DNA of 43,093 nt from an uncultured Acidimicrobiales bacterium (GTDB taxonomy: Bacteria; Actinomycetota; Acidimicrobiia; Acidimicrobiales; SHLQ01): contig CALHTF010000031.1 of NCBI GenBank assembly GCA_938038815.1, positions 1-43,093 of the forward strand, in the 5' to 3' direction. Within the stretch, counting starts at the first letter, position 1. Each line of letters opens with the position of its first letter. The position numbers were made by a program, and so were the translations under genes. A model generated the notes under the pieces. The model searched no databases, was not told where the DNA came from, and saw only the letters and a list, made by a program, of their open reading frames with translations. Positions 16,932 to 23,583 of this stretch are shown here, piece after piece.

Positions 16932-18343
16932 CAGGTCGAATTGGCCGTCTTAAACCCGGCGCGCGGCATTTCGCCCCAGGTGGTCTTCTTGCTTGGCGCG
17001 ATCGACCGAAGCCGCCACCACAAGCTCATCTGGCGGAAGCCCCAGTTCATGCAGACCGCCCACAACAACATGTAGGCAAGGTCTTTCGGGCGGCTGTAAA
17101 AGCCGAAGGTGCTGACACCGACCGCTACCGACAACATGGCCACTACCTGGCCGATCAACTGGGTGGCCAACAACATGGCCAGGGCGTTACCAACGTCGAC
17201 CCAGCCGAGAAGGAGCAGGGCGGCCATAATGATCCAGCCCAGCCCTTCGATGATTGGGCCCCACCACTCAAAAAGATGCAGGGTGCCGACGCCGTAGCGC
17301 CCAAAATTGCGGTACCTGGGGCGGCCGATCATGTCCATCGTGTCGCCCACGATCAGCTTGAGGCCGCGATGCCAACGCATGCGCTGGCGTTTGAGCACCG
17401 ACCTGACGGGCGGAAACTCGGTCCAGACGATTGCTTCGGGAGCCTGAACGACCCGGTACGGAATGTCGTTTTCGAGGTGGTAGCGATGCATCTTGATCAC
17501 CAGGTCCATGTCCTCGCCGAGGTGGCCGTGGACATACCCGCCAAGGTCGGTGATGACGTCGCGACGAAAGAGGCCGAAACCGCCCGAGATGATGGGCATG
17601 GCGCTCACGTGGGCCATGCCGGGCCGCGAGATGACGAACGCCGTCAGGTATTCGATGAGCTGGCAGCCCACCCAGTAGTTGCGGCTCGCTTGCCGATCCA
17701 CGATCTGTGATCCGTCGATCACGATGTCGTTGCCGGGCAACAGGGTGGTGCCGACGGCGATGACGTTGTCGGGTTGGGCCATGACCTCGACCATGCAGCG
17801 AGTCATCACGTCGCTTTCCATGAACTCATCCGCGTCCATGATGACGACCCACGGGTTGTTGGCCATATTGACCCCGACGTTGGCGTTGTCGGCTTTGGCG
17901 CCGGCCGGATCCTTATCGACTAACCACAGGCGGTCGTCGACCCGTGACCGGAAGATCGTGCGAAGCGGTTGGGTCTCGATAGGCCCCGACGTTGGGTTGT
18001 CGTCGACCACGTCCATATCGAAGGTCTCGACCAACACGTTGAGCGTGTTGTCCTTTGAGCCATCGTTGACCACGATGACCTCAAGGTTCGGGTAGTCCTG
18101 GGCCAACGCGTTGCCGGTCGAGTGAGCGATCACGGCCTCTTCGTTGTAGGCCGGCAAAATGATGGTGACGCCCGGAGGATCCTCGAGCGTGGGAGTTTTC
18201 TGCAGCGGAACTGGTCGACGCGACGGTCGCTCGCGACTCAACAAGCGAAGGCTGAGCAGACTCCAGAAACCAATCGCCAGAAAGTGGACGATGGTGAACG
18301 TGAAGGCGCCGTACATGAAGATTTGAAGGACAAACTGGATCAC
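16931..18343 (-). CDS. Processive family 2 glycosyltransferase (BcsA/hyaluronan-synthase-like)
   Basis: A 470-aa integral membrane glycosyltransferase. One or two N-terminal membrane spans (about 8-32) precede a GT-A domain carrying all processive GT2 signatures: Asp94 in VVNDGS, DAD at 170-172, ED at 277-278 (GEDMDL) and QRMRW at 320-324. At least three spans follow (about 355-450). No PilZ domain is present, so cyclic-di-GMP would not bind in the BcsA manner. It likely uses a UDP-sugar and pushes a polysaccharide through its own channel. The start is GTG at 18343, which overlaps the TGA of the HEAT gene as GTGA; an open frame continues upstream but lies inside that gene. Confidence 0.85.
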   Translation of the reverse strand: MIQFVLQIFMYGAFTFTIVHFLAIGFWSLLSLRLLSRERPSRRPVPLQKTPTLEDPPGVTIILPAYNEEAVIAHSTGNALAQDYPNLEVIVVNDGSKDNTLNVLVETFDMDVVDDNPTSGPIETQPLRTIFRSRVDDRLWLVDKDPAGAKADNANVGVNMANNPWVVIMDADEFMESDVMTRCMVEVMAQPDNVIAVGTTLLPGNDIVIDGSQIVDRQASRNYWVGCQLIEYLTAFVISRPGMAHVSAMPIISGGFGLFRRDVITDLGGYVHGHLGEDMDLVIKMHRYHLENDIPYRVVQAPEAIVWTEFPPVRSVLKRQRMRWHRGLKLIVGDTMDMIGRPRYRNFGRYGVGTLHLFEWWGPIIEGLGWIIMAALLLLGWVDVGNALAMLLATQLIGQVVAMLSVAVGVSTFGFYSRPKDLAYMLLWAVCMNWGFRQMSLWWRLRSIAPSKKTTWGEMPRAGFKTANST

Positions 18344-19368
18344 TTCGACACCGCCGCATTGTTGACGGGCAAGTGTTCGGTGGTGTCGATTTCGGTGCCG
18401 GGCTCGTGACCCCACAAGACCATGGCCGCGACATCGGCGGCGTCGGAACCCGATTCTGAACGGGCGGCGGCTCGCAGGATGCGGCGCCCTTCAGCGCTGT
18501 CGACCATGCGGGCGGCGGCGGCGAATCGGGTGATGCGGTCCTCGACCCCGATGGCGCCGGCGAGGGCGATCTGGGCTCCGGGGTGCGAGATGATGTTGGC
18601 CAGGACGTTGATGGCCGCAAGGCGTCGGTTGGTGTCGGGATCGTTGAGCAACGACACCATGATCGCAATGGCATCCGATGCGTCACCGGGGTCGGGCAGT
18701 CGCCCTTCAAGGACGGCCCGTTCGGCCAAGCCAGGAGCGTCGCGCCACAGCGGACGGGCGATCGGGACCCGGCGGTCATCGCGGGTCGCCAGCTTGTCGG
18801 CCGCCTGGCCCAAGCTGTCGAGCACCCACGTGCCGTGACGGGGCGCGAGCCCTACCAACAAACCGACGGCGATTTCGGGTCGAAGTTGAACCAGGGCATT
18901 GGCCGCCGCACGAATAACTTCGGGGTGTTCATCGGCAACCATGCCAGCTACCTCGCCGGTCATCGATTCGAGCTGGATAACTTCGATCGTCTCGAGCGCC
19001 GCGGTTCGGCGCAGGTGGTCCTTCTCGAGCAACTCGTCGCGCAGGTGCGCCGACACCGTGCTCGACTCGATTGCCTCGAGCAGTGCCTTGTTGGGTTCGC
19101 CCGGTTGGGCCCGGATCACGGCGGCGACGGCGGCGAGCGCCGCTCCCCGGTGGTGGGGCCGGCTCAGCGACTCGGTGATGACCTGACGGTCTCCTGATGT
19201 TCCGCGGTCGTCGGCGAGTGCGTCGGCGGCGTCGTGCACCAGCGTCCAGGCAAAGGAGTCAGCCCGCTGATGGCGACGAGTGGTCCGCTGCACAAACCAC
19301 GAACGAACGACCAGCAAAACGGTCAGACCACAGGCCGCGCCAGCGCCAGCCCAGGCGATTTCGTGCAT
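18340..19368 (-). CDS. Membrane-anchored HEAT-repeat protein
   Basis: A 342-aa protein with one N-terminal transmembrane helix (about 5-25) and an otherwise helical cytoplasmic part. Repeats of about 30-35 residues with Ala/Leu-rich helix pairs are visible, for example around HRGAALAAVAAVIR, HPEVIRAAANALVQL and NRRLAAINVLANII, which fits HEAT or PBS-lyase-type repeats. Such proteins are scaffolds. As first gene of an operon coupled to a GT2 synthase and a BcsB-like subunit, it may organise the synthase on the inner face of the membrane. The start is uncertain: ATG 19368 is used, and GTG 19383 is in frame. Neither has a good ribosome site. Confidence 0.7.
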   Translation of the reverse strand: MHEIAWAGAGAACGLTVLLVVRSWFVQRTTRRHQRADSFAWTLVHDAADALADDRGTSGDRQVITESLSRPHHRGAALAAVAAVIRAQPGEPNKALLEAIESSTVSAHLRDELLEKDHLRRTAALETIEVIQLESMTGEVAGMVADEHPEVIRAAANALVQLRPEIAVGLLVGLAPRHGTWVLDSLGQAADKLATRDDRRVPIARPLWRDAPGLAERAVLEGRLPDPGDASDAIAIMVSLLNDPDTNRRLAAINVLANIISHPGAQIALAGAIGVEDRITRFAAAARMVDSAEGRRILRAAARSESGSDAADVAAMVLWGHEPGTEIDTTEHLPVNNAAVSK

Positions 19369-19409
19369 AGTGAGTGCGAACACATGCTTCAATCGGCCTA
19401 GATGGCGTA

Positions 19410-19427
19410 GTTCTAAGGATGTAGAAC
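19410..19427. promoter_or_regulatory. Dyad upstream of the HEAT-GT2-BcsB-like operon
   Basis: GTTCTA-N6-TAGAAC is a perfect 6+6+6 inverted repeat 42 nt upstream of the ATG at 19368, in the divergent gap before the 19568 gene. Its position suits an operator for the glycan synthase operon. Confidence 0.4.
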
Positions 19428-19567
19428 AGCGAATTTCTCGTCCGCTCGGCCTTCGAATGCCGTACGCCCAGATCAGCGATCCGAACACCGAAGTAGGGAC
19501 CGGACGAGCGGTATGCTGCCGTTTCGGCCCACGTGGTTGTGGCTGGTTGGCATGGGAGGCCGTTCAG

Positions 19568-20059
19568 GTGGTGCAGCATCGACACATCCGCTTCCGACCG
19601 AGTGAAGCTAGCAGCGTTCTTTCCGCCATGTCGGCGATGGCCGAGCGCAAAGACGGTTCGACGTGGATCAACATTGAACCCGACCTCGACGACGAGACCA
19701 CCGCTCGGTTGGTCGACCGGTCCGGAGTGGCTGGATGGTTCAGTGGCCGAGGCTCCGATATGCCCGTCGCGACCTATATGGCCGTGGATGTGAGCGGGCG
19801 CAAGCCCCAGCCGTCGACGGTCGGCATTCAGCACTCGGCGGGTCCCAAGGCAATCGAGCGGCTCGCCGCGCAAGGGATTGTTCTGCCCGAGGGATGTGTG
19901 GTGCAACAAGACAGCGGCAAACGCGGGCTTGTTGTGGCCATTCCTGAGCGCATTGCGGTGCGCGAGATCTTGGACTTTCTCACCGCGGCGCTTGGCGCGC
20001 TGTTACCGCCGGTGGCCGAAGCGGTCTGGTTCCGCGCCGACATCGCCACGATCGACTAG
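19568..20059 (+). CDS. Unknown 163-aa protein
   Basis: I do not recognise a family. The protein is small, soluble and mixed alpha/beta. A conserved-looking core runs through STWINIEPDLDDE, then GWFSGRGSDMPVATYMAVD, and a hydrophobic C-terminal helix (LDFLTAALGALLPP). There is no signal peptide. The start is set at GTG 19568 because GGGAGG at 19554-19559 lies 8 nt upstream, one of the clearest ribosome sites in the window; a longer frame upstream to 19280 would run through the HEAT promoter region and lacks support. A possible -10 TATGCT lies at 19511-19516. A hairpin that ends the convergent small gene follows about 50 nt after the stop. Confidence 0.65.
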   Translation: MVQHRHIRFRPSEASSVLSAMSAMAERKDGSTWINIEPDLDDETTARLVDRSGVAGWFSGRGSDMPVATYMAVDVSGRKPQPSTVGIQHSAGPKAIERLAAQGIVLPEGCVVQQDSGKRGLVVAIPERIAVREILDFLTAALGALLPPVAEAVWFRADIATID

Positions 20060-20108
20060 ATCGGGCGAGGAGACGAACGCCGGTATAACCAGCGTTGATG
20101 TACCGAGA

Positions 20109-20129
20109 GGCGTAGCGAGAAGCTACGCC
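20109..20129. terminator. 8-bp hairpin between convergent genes
   Basis: GGCGTAGC-GAGAA-GCTACGCC is a perfect 8-bp stem with a 5-nt loop, followed on the plus strand by GCTTT. It follows the 19568-20059 gene and contains the stop codon of the 48-aa minus-strand gene, so it can serve both directions. Confidence 0.6.
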
Positions 20130-20269
20130 GCTTTGGTTACTTCAGCCTGCTGTGGGGTTGCGGTTCGCTCACACCAACGTTCGACCTCTTTGCGAGAGAT
20201 CGGGGTGCGGCCCATGCCACAGATGAGGGAGAGTGCCTCACCAGACGCCTTTGTCCGGTTCGTGTTCAT
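20123..20269 (-). CDS. Small 48-aa protein of unknown function
   Basis: A short ORF encoding a basic peptide (MNTNRTKASGEALSLICGMG at its start, then a Lys/Glu/Arg-rich helix with WCERT). It has two cysteines and no membrane span. Three things support it as a gene: AAGGA lies about 8 nt before the ATG, the stop codon sits inside an 8-bp terminator-like hairpin, and the 114 nt upstream are AT-rich and promoter-like. I know no family for it. Possible roles include a small regulator or an RNA-binding peptide, but this is a guess. The 323-nt gap between larger genes (20060-20382) is explained by this gene and two hairpins. Confidence 0.5.
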   Translation of the reverse strand: MNTNRTKASGEALSLICGMGRTPISRKEVERWCERTATPQQAEVTKAA

Positions 20270-20341
20270 TTGATTTTCCTTCGTTTCGCCATTGAAACAA
20301 ACATTGCGCTTTGCAACTGCGATAAACGTACCATCGGTCGA

Positions 20342-20370
20342 CTCGAAAGAAAACTGGAAGTTTTTTCGAG
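20342..20370. terminator. Hairpin after the 20383-20952 gene
   Basis: CTCGAAA and AAACT pair with AGTTT and TTTCGAG, with a 3-nt loop (GGA) and one 2-nt bulge at 20349-20350. It starts 13 nt past the stop of the minus-strand gene ending at 20383 and lies upstream of the small gene. It is a likely terminator or attenuator. Confidence 0.45.
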
Positions 20371-20382
20371 GGTTTCGCGCCG

Positions 20383-20952
20383 TTACTCCTCGGCGTCGCT
20401 CCCCGCTGCGGCGCGGGCCCCGGCGGCGACGGTTACTCCCGCCCGATTCTCGGCGTAGTCGTCGTCTTCGGGCGTGGTTATCTCGATGTGGACCACCAAA
20501 TCGGCAAAGTCGGCGGTGCCGAACCCGTCGCGGCATTGCAGGATGAGCGGATCGGTCCCGCCGACCCGAATTCCGGCCTCGCCCAGCCATCCCTGGTCGA
20601 TCTCATCGGCGGTCCAGCCATTCCAGATCGCTACCTCGACCACCCCATTGCTCGCGTCGACATCGTTGGCGTCGGTGGTGTTCGAGCGAACAAGCACATC
20701 TACCTCGGCCGGTGCGCGGTCGGTGTGAAGAGCGATCGCCGATGCCGAGATACCGTTGACCACCAGTTCAACATCGGGTTCGACCAGCAGGTTGAGAATT
20801 TGGTTGCGCTCGGTCGACACCGTTTGGCGGCGAATGCGTAACGCTTGGCCAAGGTGGACTGGCTGGCGATACACCGAGTGGATCTGCTCGCCGCCGACCG
20901 TTATCGACGACGCTCGCTCGCGTCGAAATGCATCGGCAGCCGGCGGTGCCAC
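20383..20952 (-). CDS. Unknown 189-aa protein
   Basis: I do not recognise a family. The sequence looks like a beta-rich, acidic soluble domain: strands such as VELVVNGISASAIAL, VVEVAIWNGW and LVVHIEI alternate with charged loops, and the C-terminal 25 residues are Ala/Glu-rich. There is no signal peptide. The GTG at 20952 is 12 nt downstream of the preceding gene's stop, so the two form an operon with the membrane-anchored protein at 20965-21726. The pair may work together at the membrane, but nothing indicates how. Confidence 0.6.
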   Translation of the reverse strand: MAPPAADAFRRERASSITVGGEQIHSVYRQPVHLGQALRIRRQTVSTERNQILNLLVEPDVELVVNGISASAIALHTDRAPAEVDVLVRSNTTDANDVDASNGVVEVAIWNGWTADEIDQGWLGEAGIRVGGTDPLILQCRDGFGTADFADLVVHIEITTPEDDDYAENRAGVTVAAGARAAAGSDAEE

Positions 20953-20964
20953 TCGAAGCTCGAC

Positions 20965-21726
20965 TTAACCAGCTTCAGGGAGCGACTTGAGGTCTCGTAC
21001 GACGCGTTCGGTGACTTGGTCACCTTCGTCGTCATCGTCGGTCTCATCAGCTGGGCTCTCGCCAGCTCCGCCGTCGGTGTCGAGCGTTGGGTCGTCTGGC
21101 TCGTCGCCGACCGCCTCGTGGTCGGCATCGTCGTCGTGAGTCGCATCATCGATGTCGCCGGCGTCGAGGTCATCGCTGGTGTTGTCCGAGGTTGCAATCT
21201 CGGTACCCGCAAAGGGATCGACCGGACTGTTGGGCCACACTGCGGTGTCGGCTTCGGTGCGGAGCATTTCTTCGTCTTGGTCGGTGATGGGGTTGTACCG
21301 GACCGGCGGGTTGCCTTCAGCCAGGCGTTGTTTGTTGGCGTCGTCGAAGCTCGAATCGCGAAGATCGATCCAGAACTCTTCGTCGGTCTTGCCGGCCGCT
21401 GCGGCGCCGATCCGTTCGGAGTTGCCGATGGCGTACTCGGGTGCCGGTCGGTCGTGGCGGGCCAGAACCCGTTCCCGGCGCTTCGACCGCAACGCCAAGG
21501 TCGGCTTGCCGGTGCGCTCGGTAAGGCGAAGTCGAATCTCTTCATTTTCCTCGGCGCGGCGCACTTTGCGATAGTGCCGGTACTCGAGGGGCCCACGCTG
21601 AACCCGGTCGCCTTTGGCGCGGAACCGAGCGTGTTTTGGCCGGGCCGCCCAGTCGAGCAGCATCCATACCGCGGCAGCAACAATCCAGCTACCGGCAAAA
21701 ATGGCAATCAGCTCAAGGTCGGTCAC
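20965..21726 (-). CDS. Membrane-anchored protein with acidic tail, unknown
   Basis: A 253-aa protein. A single N-terminal transmembrane helix (about 6-26) is followed by a strongly basic stretch (about 30-85: arginine- and lysine-rich), a middle region with FWIDLRDSS, and a long acidic Asp/Glu/Thr-rich tail from about 185. This charge layout suggests a cytoplasmic linker between membrane and a partner. I know no family. GTG at 21726 is chosen over TTG at 21765 because GGAG lies just upstream and it gives a clean membrane start. It is the first gene of a two-gene operon with 20383-20952. Confidence 0.6.
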   Translation of the reverse strand: MTDLELIAIFAGSWIVAAAVWMLLDWAARPKHARFRAKGDRVQRGPLEYRHYRKVRRAEENEEIRLRLTERTGKPTLALRSKRRERVLARHDRPAPEYAIGNSERIGAAAAGKTDEEFWIDLRDSSFDDANKQRLAEGNPPVRYNPITDQDEEMLRTEADTAVWPNSPVDPFAGTEIATSDNTSDDLDAGDIDDATHDDDADHEAVGDEPDDPTLDTDGGAGESPADETDDDDEGDQVTERVVRDLKSLPEAG

Positions 21727-21835
21727 ACTTCTCCAGACGACCGGAACGGCCGAATAGTTGCGCAAATAGGGGAATTTCTTTGACGAACCCTACCGGCTCG
21801 TTGGGGCCGACGAAAGGGACCCTCCAGACTTGCGA

Positions 21836-22624
21836 TCACTGGTTTCGGGCCGTCATGCCGCCGTCGACTGGGATCACGGCGCCCGTGAGGTACGAGGCGC
21901 TCGGGAGCGCGATCGAAACCACGACATCGGCCACCTCATGTGGTTGGCCGTAGCGGCGAAGTGCGGTCACCCGACGACCAAACTTGGCTTTGGCCTCGTC
22001 GGGGATCTCGGCGGTCATTCCGGTATTGATTGGACCAGGGCACACGGCGTTGACCGTGATCGCCGAGGGGCCAAGCTCAACCGCCAACGACTTCGTGAGG
22101 CCAACCACCCCATGCTTGGAGGCGGTATAGGCGCTGATGTAGCCCGTTCCGCCGAGCGCTTCGGTTGACGCAATGTTGATGATGCGCGCCGCCGAGCTCT
22201 TTTGAAGGTCGCCGAGACAGGAGCGAATCAGGCGGGTGTATCCGGTGAGGTTGACCGCCAGCGTTTTGGCCCAACCCTCGTCAAAGTCCGGGCTCTCGAT
22301 CGGCGTGGCGATCGAAACGCCAGCGTTGTTGACCAAAATGTCGATCGGGCCAAAAGCCTCGCGTGTGGCGTCGACCGCCGCGGTCACATCCTCGGCGACC
22401 GAAACATCGCACCCCACCCCGATCATGGTCGGGTGACTCGCGGCGAGCTGTTCGACCGCCTCGGCCGAAACGTCGAGAGCGCCAACCATGGCGCCCTCGT
22501 TGGCGAACAGTTCGGCGGTGGCGCGGCCGATTCCGCTCGCTGCGCCGGTGACGATGACCGTCTTGGCTCGTACCGATCGCGGGTTCTCGTTACCTTGGCC
22601 GTCAGTAGTGGGTGGGTGCTGCAT
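21836..22624 (-). CDS. SDR-family oxidoreductase
   Basis: A 262-aa classical short-chain dehydrogenase. It carries the cofactor motif TGAASGIG (about 26-33), NNAG, the catalytic serine in IASTEAL, YTASK (Tyr and Lys of YxxxK), and the PGPINTGM and VDGGM C-terminal signatures. The likely chemistry is reduction of a keto group or oxidation of an alcohol with NAD(P). The substrate is not predictable. The ATG at 22624 is preceded by TAAGAC at the leaderless distance, a weaker form of the pattern. It is divergent from the ribokinase gene with 44 nt between starts. Confidence 0.85.
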   Translation of the reverse strand: MQHPPTTDGQGNENPRSVRAKTVIVTGAASGIGRATAELFANEGAMVGALDVSAEAVEQLAASHPTMIGVGCDVSVAEDVTAAVDATREAFGPIDILVNNAGVSIATPIESPDFDEGWAKTLAVNLTGYTRLIRSCLGDLQKSSAARIINIASTEALGGTGYISAYTASKHGVVGLTKSLAVELGPSAITVNAVCPGPINTGMTAEIPDEAKAKFGRRVTALRRYGQPHEVADVVVSIALPSASYLTGAVIPVDGGMTARNQ

Positions 22625-22656
22625 AGTTCTGTCTTACTCGCATCACCGATGGTCAC

Positions 22657-22662
22657 TACGAT
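22657..22662 (+). promoter_or_regulatory. Leaderless -10 box of the PfkB kinase gene
   Basis: TACGAT, then six bases (TGGCCC), then GTG at 22669. No ribosome site is present. Confidence 0.6.
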
Positions 22663-22668
22663 TGGCCC

Positions 22669-23583
22669 GTGAACTCCTCAGAAGTAGTTGTTGTCGGAAG
22701 CGCAAACCTCGACATTGTGGTCGGGGTCAGCCATCACCCCACGACCGGTGAAACGGTGATGGGTGGCGATCACCAGCAGATTCCGGGAGGCAAAGGTTCG
22801 AACCAGGCGATCGCCGCGGCTCGACTCGGCCGCCAGACCAGCTTTGTGGGTTGCGTTGGCGACGATGGTCCTGGCGAGGTGCTTTCGGGTGCGCTCAGGT
22901 CGGCCGGGGTAAACCTCGACGGTCTGATGGTCACTCCCGACCGGCCGTCCGGGCTGGCGCTGATCGCCGTCGATGCGTCGGGCGATAACTCGATCGTCGT
23001 TAGTCCCGGCGCCAACGAGGCGTTGCCGGCGTCGTTTGTCACCTCGAACGCGGCGGTTGCCAACGCTTCGATGCTGTTGCTGCAGCTCGAAACGCCGATG
23101 GACACCGTGGTCGCCGCCGCGCAAGCCGCATCGGGCACGGTGTTGCTCAATCCCGCCCCCGCCGCCACACTGCCCAGCGAGTTGTTGGCCCGCGTCGACG
23201 TGTTGATCCCCAACGAAACCGAGCTTGCCGCGCTGGTCGATCAGCTCTCCGCCGATGACCTCGACGATCTCGATGCGGTCGCCGAGGCGGCCAAAACGTT
23301 GGGTCCTGATGTGGTGGTGACCTTGGGTGCTCGTGGCGCCTTGGTGGTCGCCAATCGCGACGGGCACACCGTCACGCATGTTCCGGCGCCGACCATCACC
23401 CCGGTCGACACGACGGCGGCCGGCGACTCGTTCTGTGCCGCGCTGGCCGACGGGCTACTGCGGGGCGATCTGGTCTCGGCTGCCCAGTGGGCCGTTCAGG
23501 TCGGAGCGGCGACCGCGCTGGCCGCCGGGGCGTCGAGTTCGCTTCCAACCACCGACGAGGTGGCGGCCCGTCTCGGGTCCTAG
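22669..23583 (+). CDS. rbsK: Ribokinase-like PfkB sugar kinase
   Basis: A 304-aa PfkB-family kinase closest in layout to ribokinase, which phosphorylates D-ribose at O5. It has the N-terminal GSANLD and GGKGSNQAIAAARLG (about 40-54), the NETE stretch before the lid, and the C-terminal DTTAAGDSF with the catalytic base aspartate. All are intact. There is no ribose transporter or rbsD next to it, so the substrate could be another pentose or nucleoside. Its stop TAG overlaps that of the convergent coiled-coil gene in a CTAG tetramer. Confidence 0.8.
   Translation: MNSSEVVVVGSANLDIVVGVSHHPTTGETVMGGDHQQIPGGKGSNQAIAAARLGRQTSFVGCVGDDGPGEVLSGALRSAGVNLDGLMVTPDRPSGLALIAVDASGDNSIVVSPGANEALPASFVTSNAAVANASMLLLQLETPMDTVVAAAQAASGTVLLNPAPAATLPSELLARVDVLIPNETELAALVDQLSADDLDDLDAVAEAAKTLGPDVVVTLGARGALVVANRDGHTVTHVPAPTITPVDTTAAGDSFCAALADGLLRGDLVSAAQWAVQVGAATALAAGASSSLPTTDEVAARLGS

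Noticed and set aside
19437..19508. 8-bp inverted repeat (CTCGTCCG / CGGACGAG) enclosing 56 nt before the 19568 gene
   Set aside because: The arms do not extend inward or outward and the likely -10 box lies just past it, so it is probably upstream of the transcript and may be chance.
19280..20059. 259-aa version of the 19568 protein
   Set aside because: The upstream part covers the promoter and start of the divergent HEAT gene. GGGAGG supports the start at 19568.
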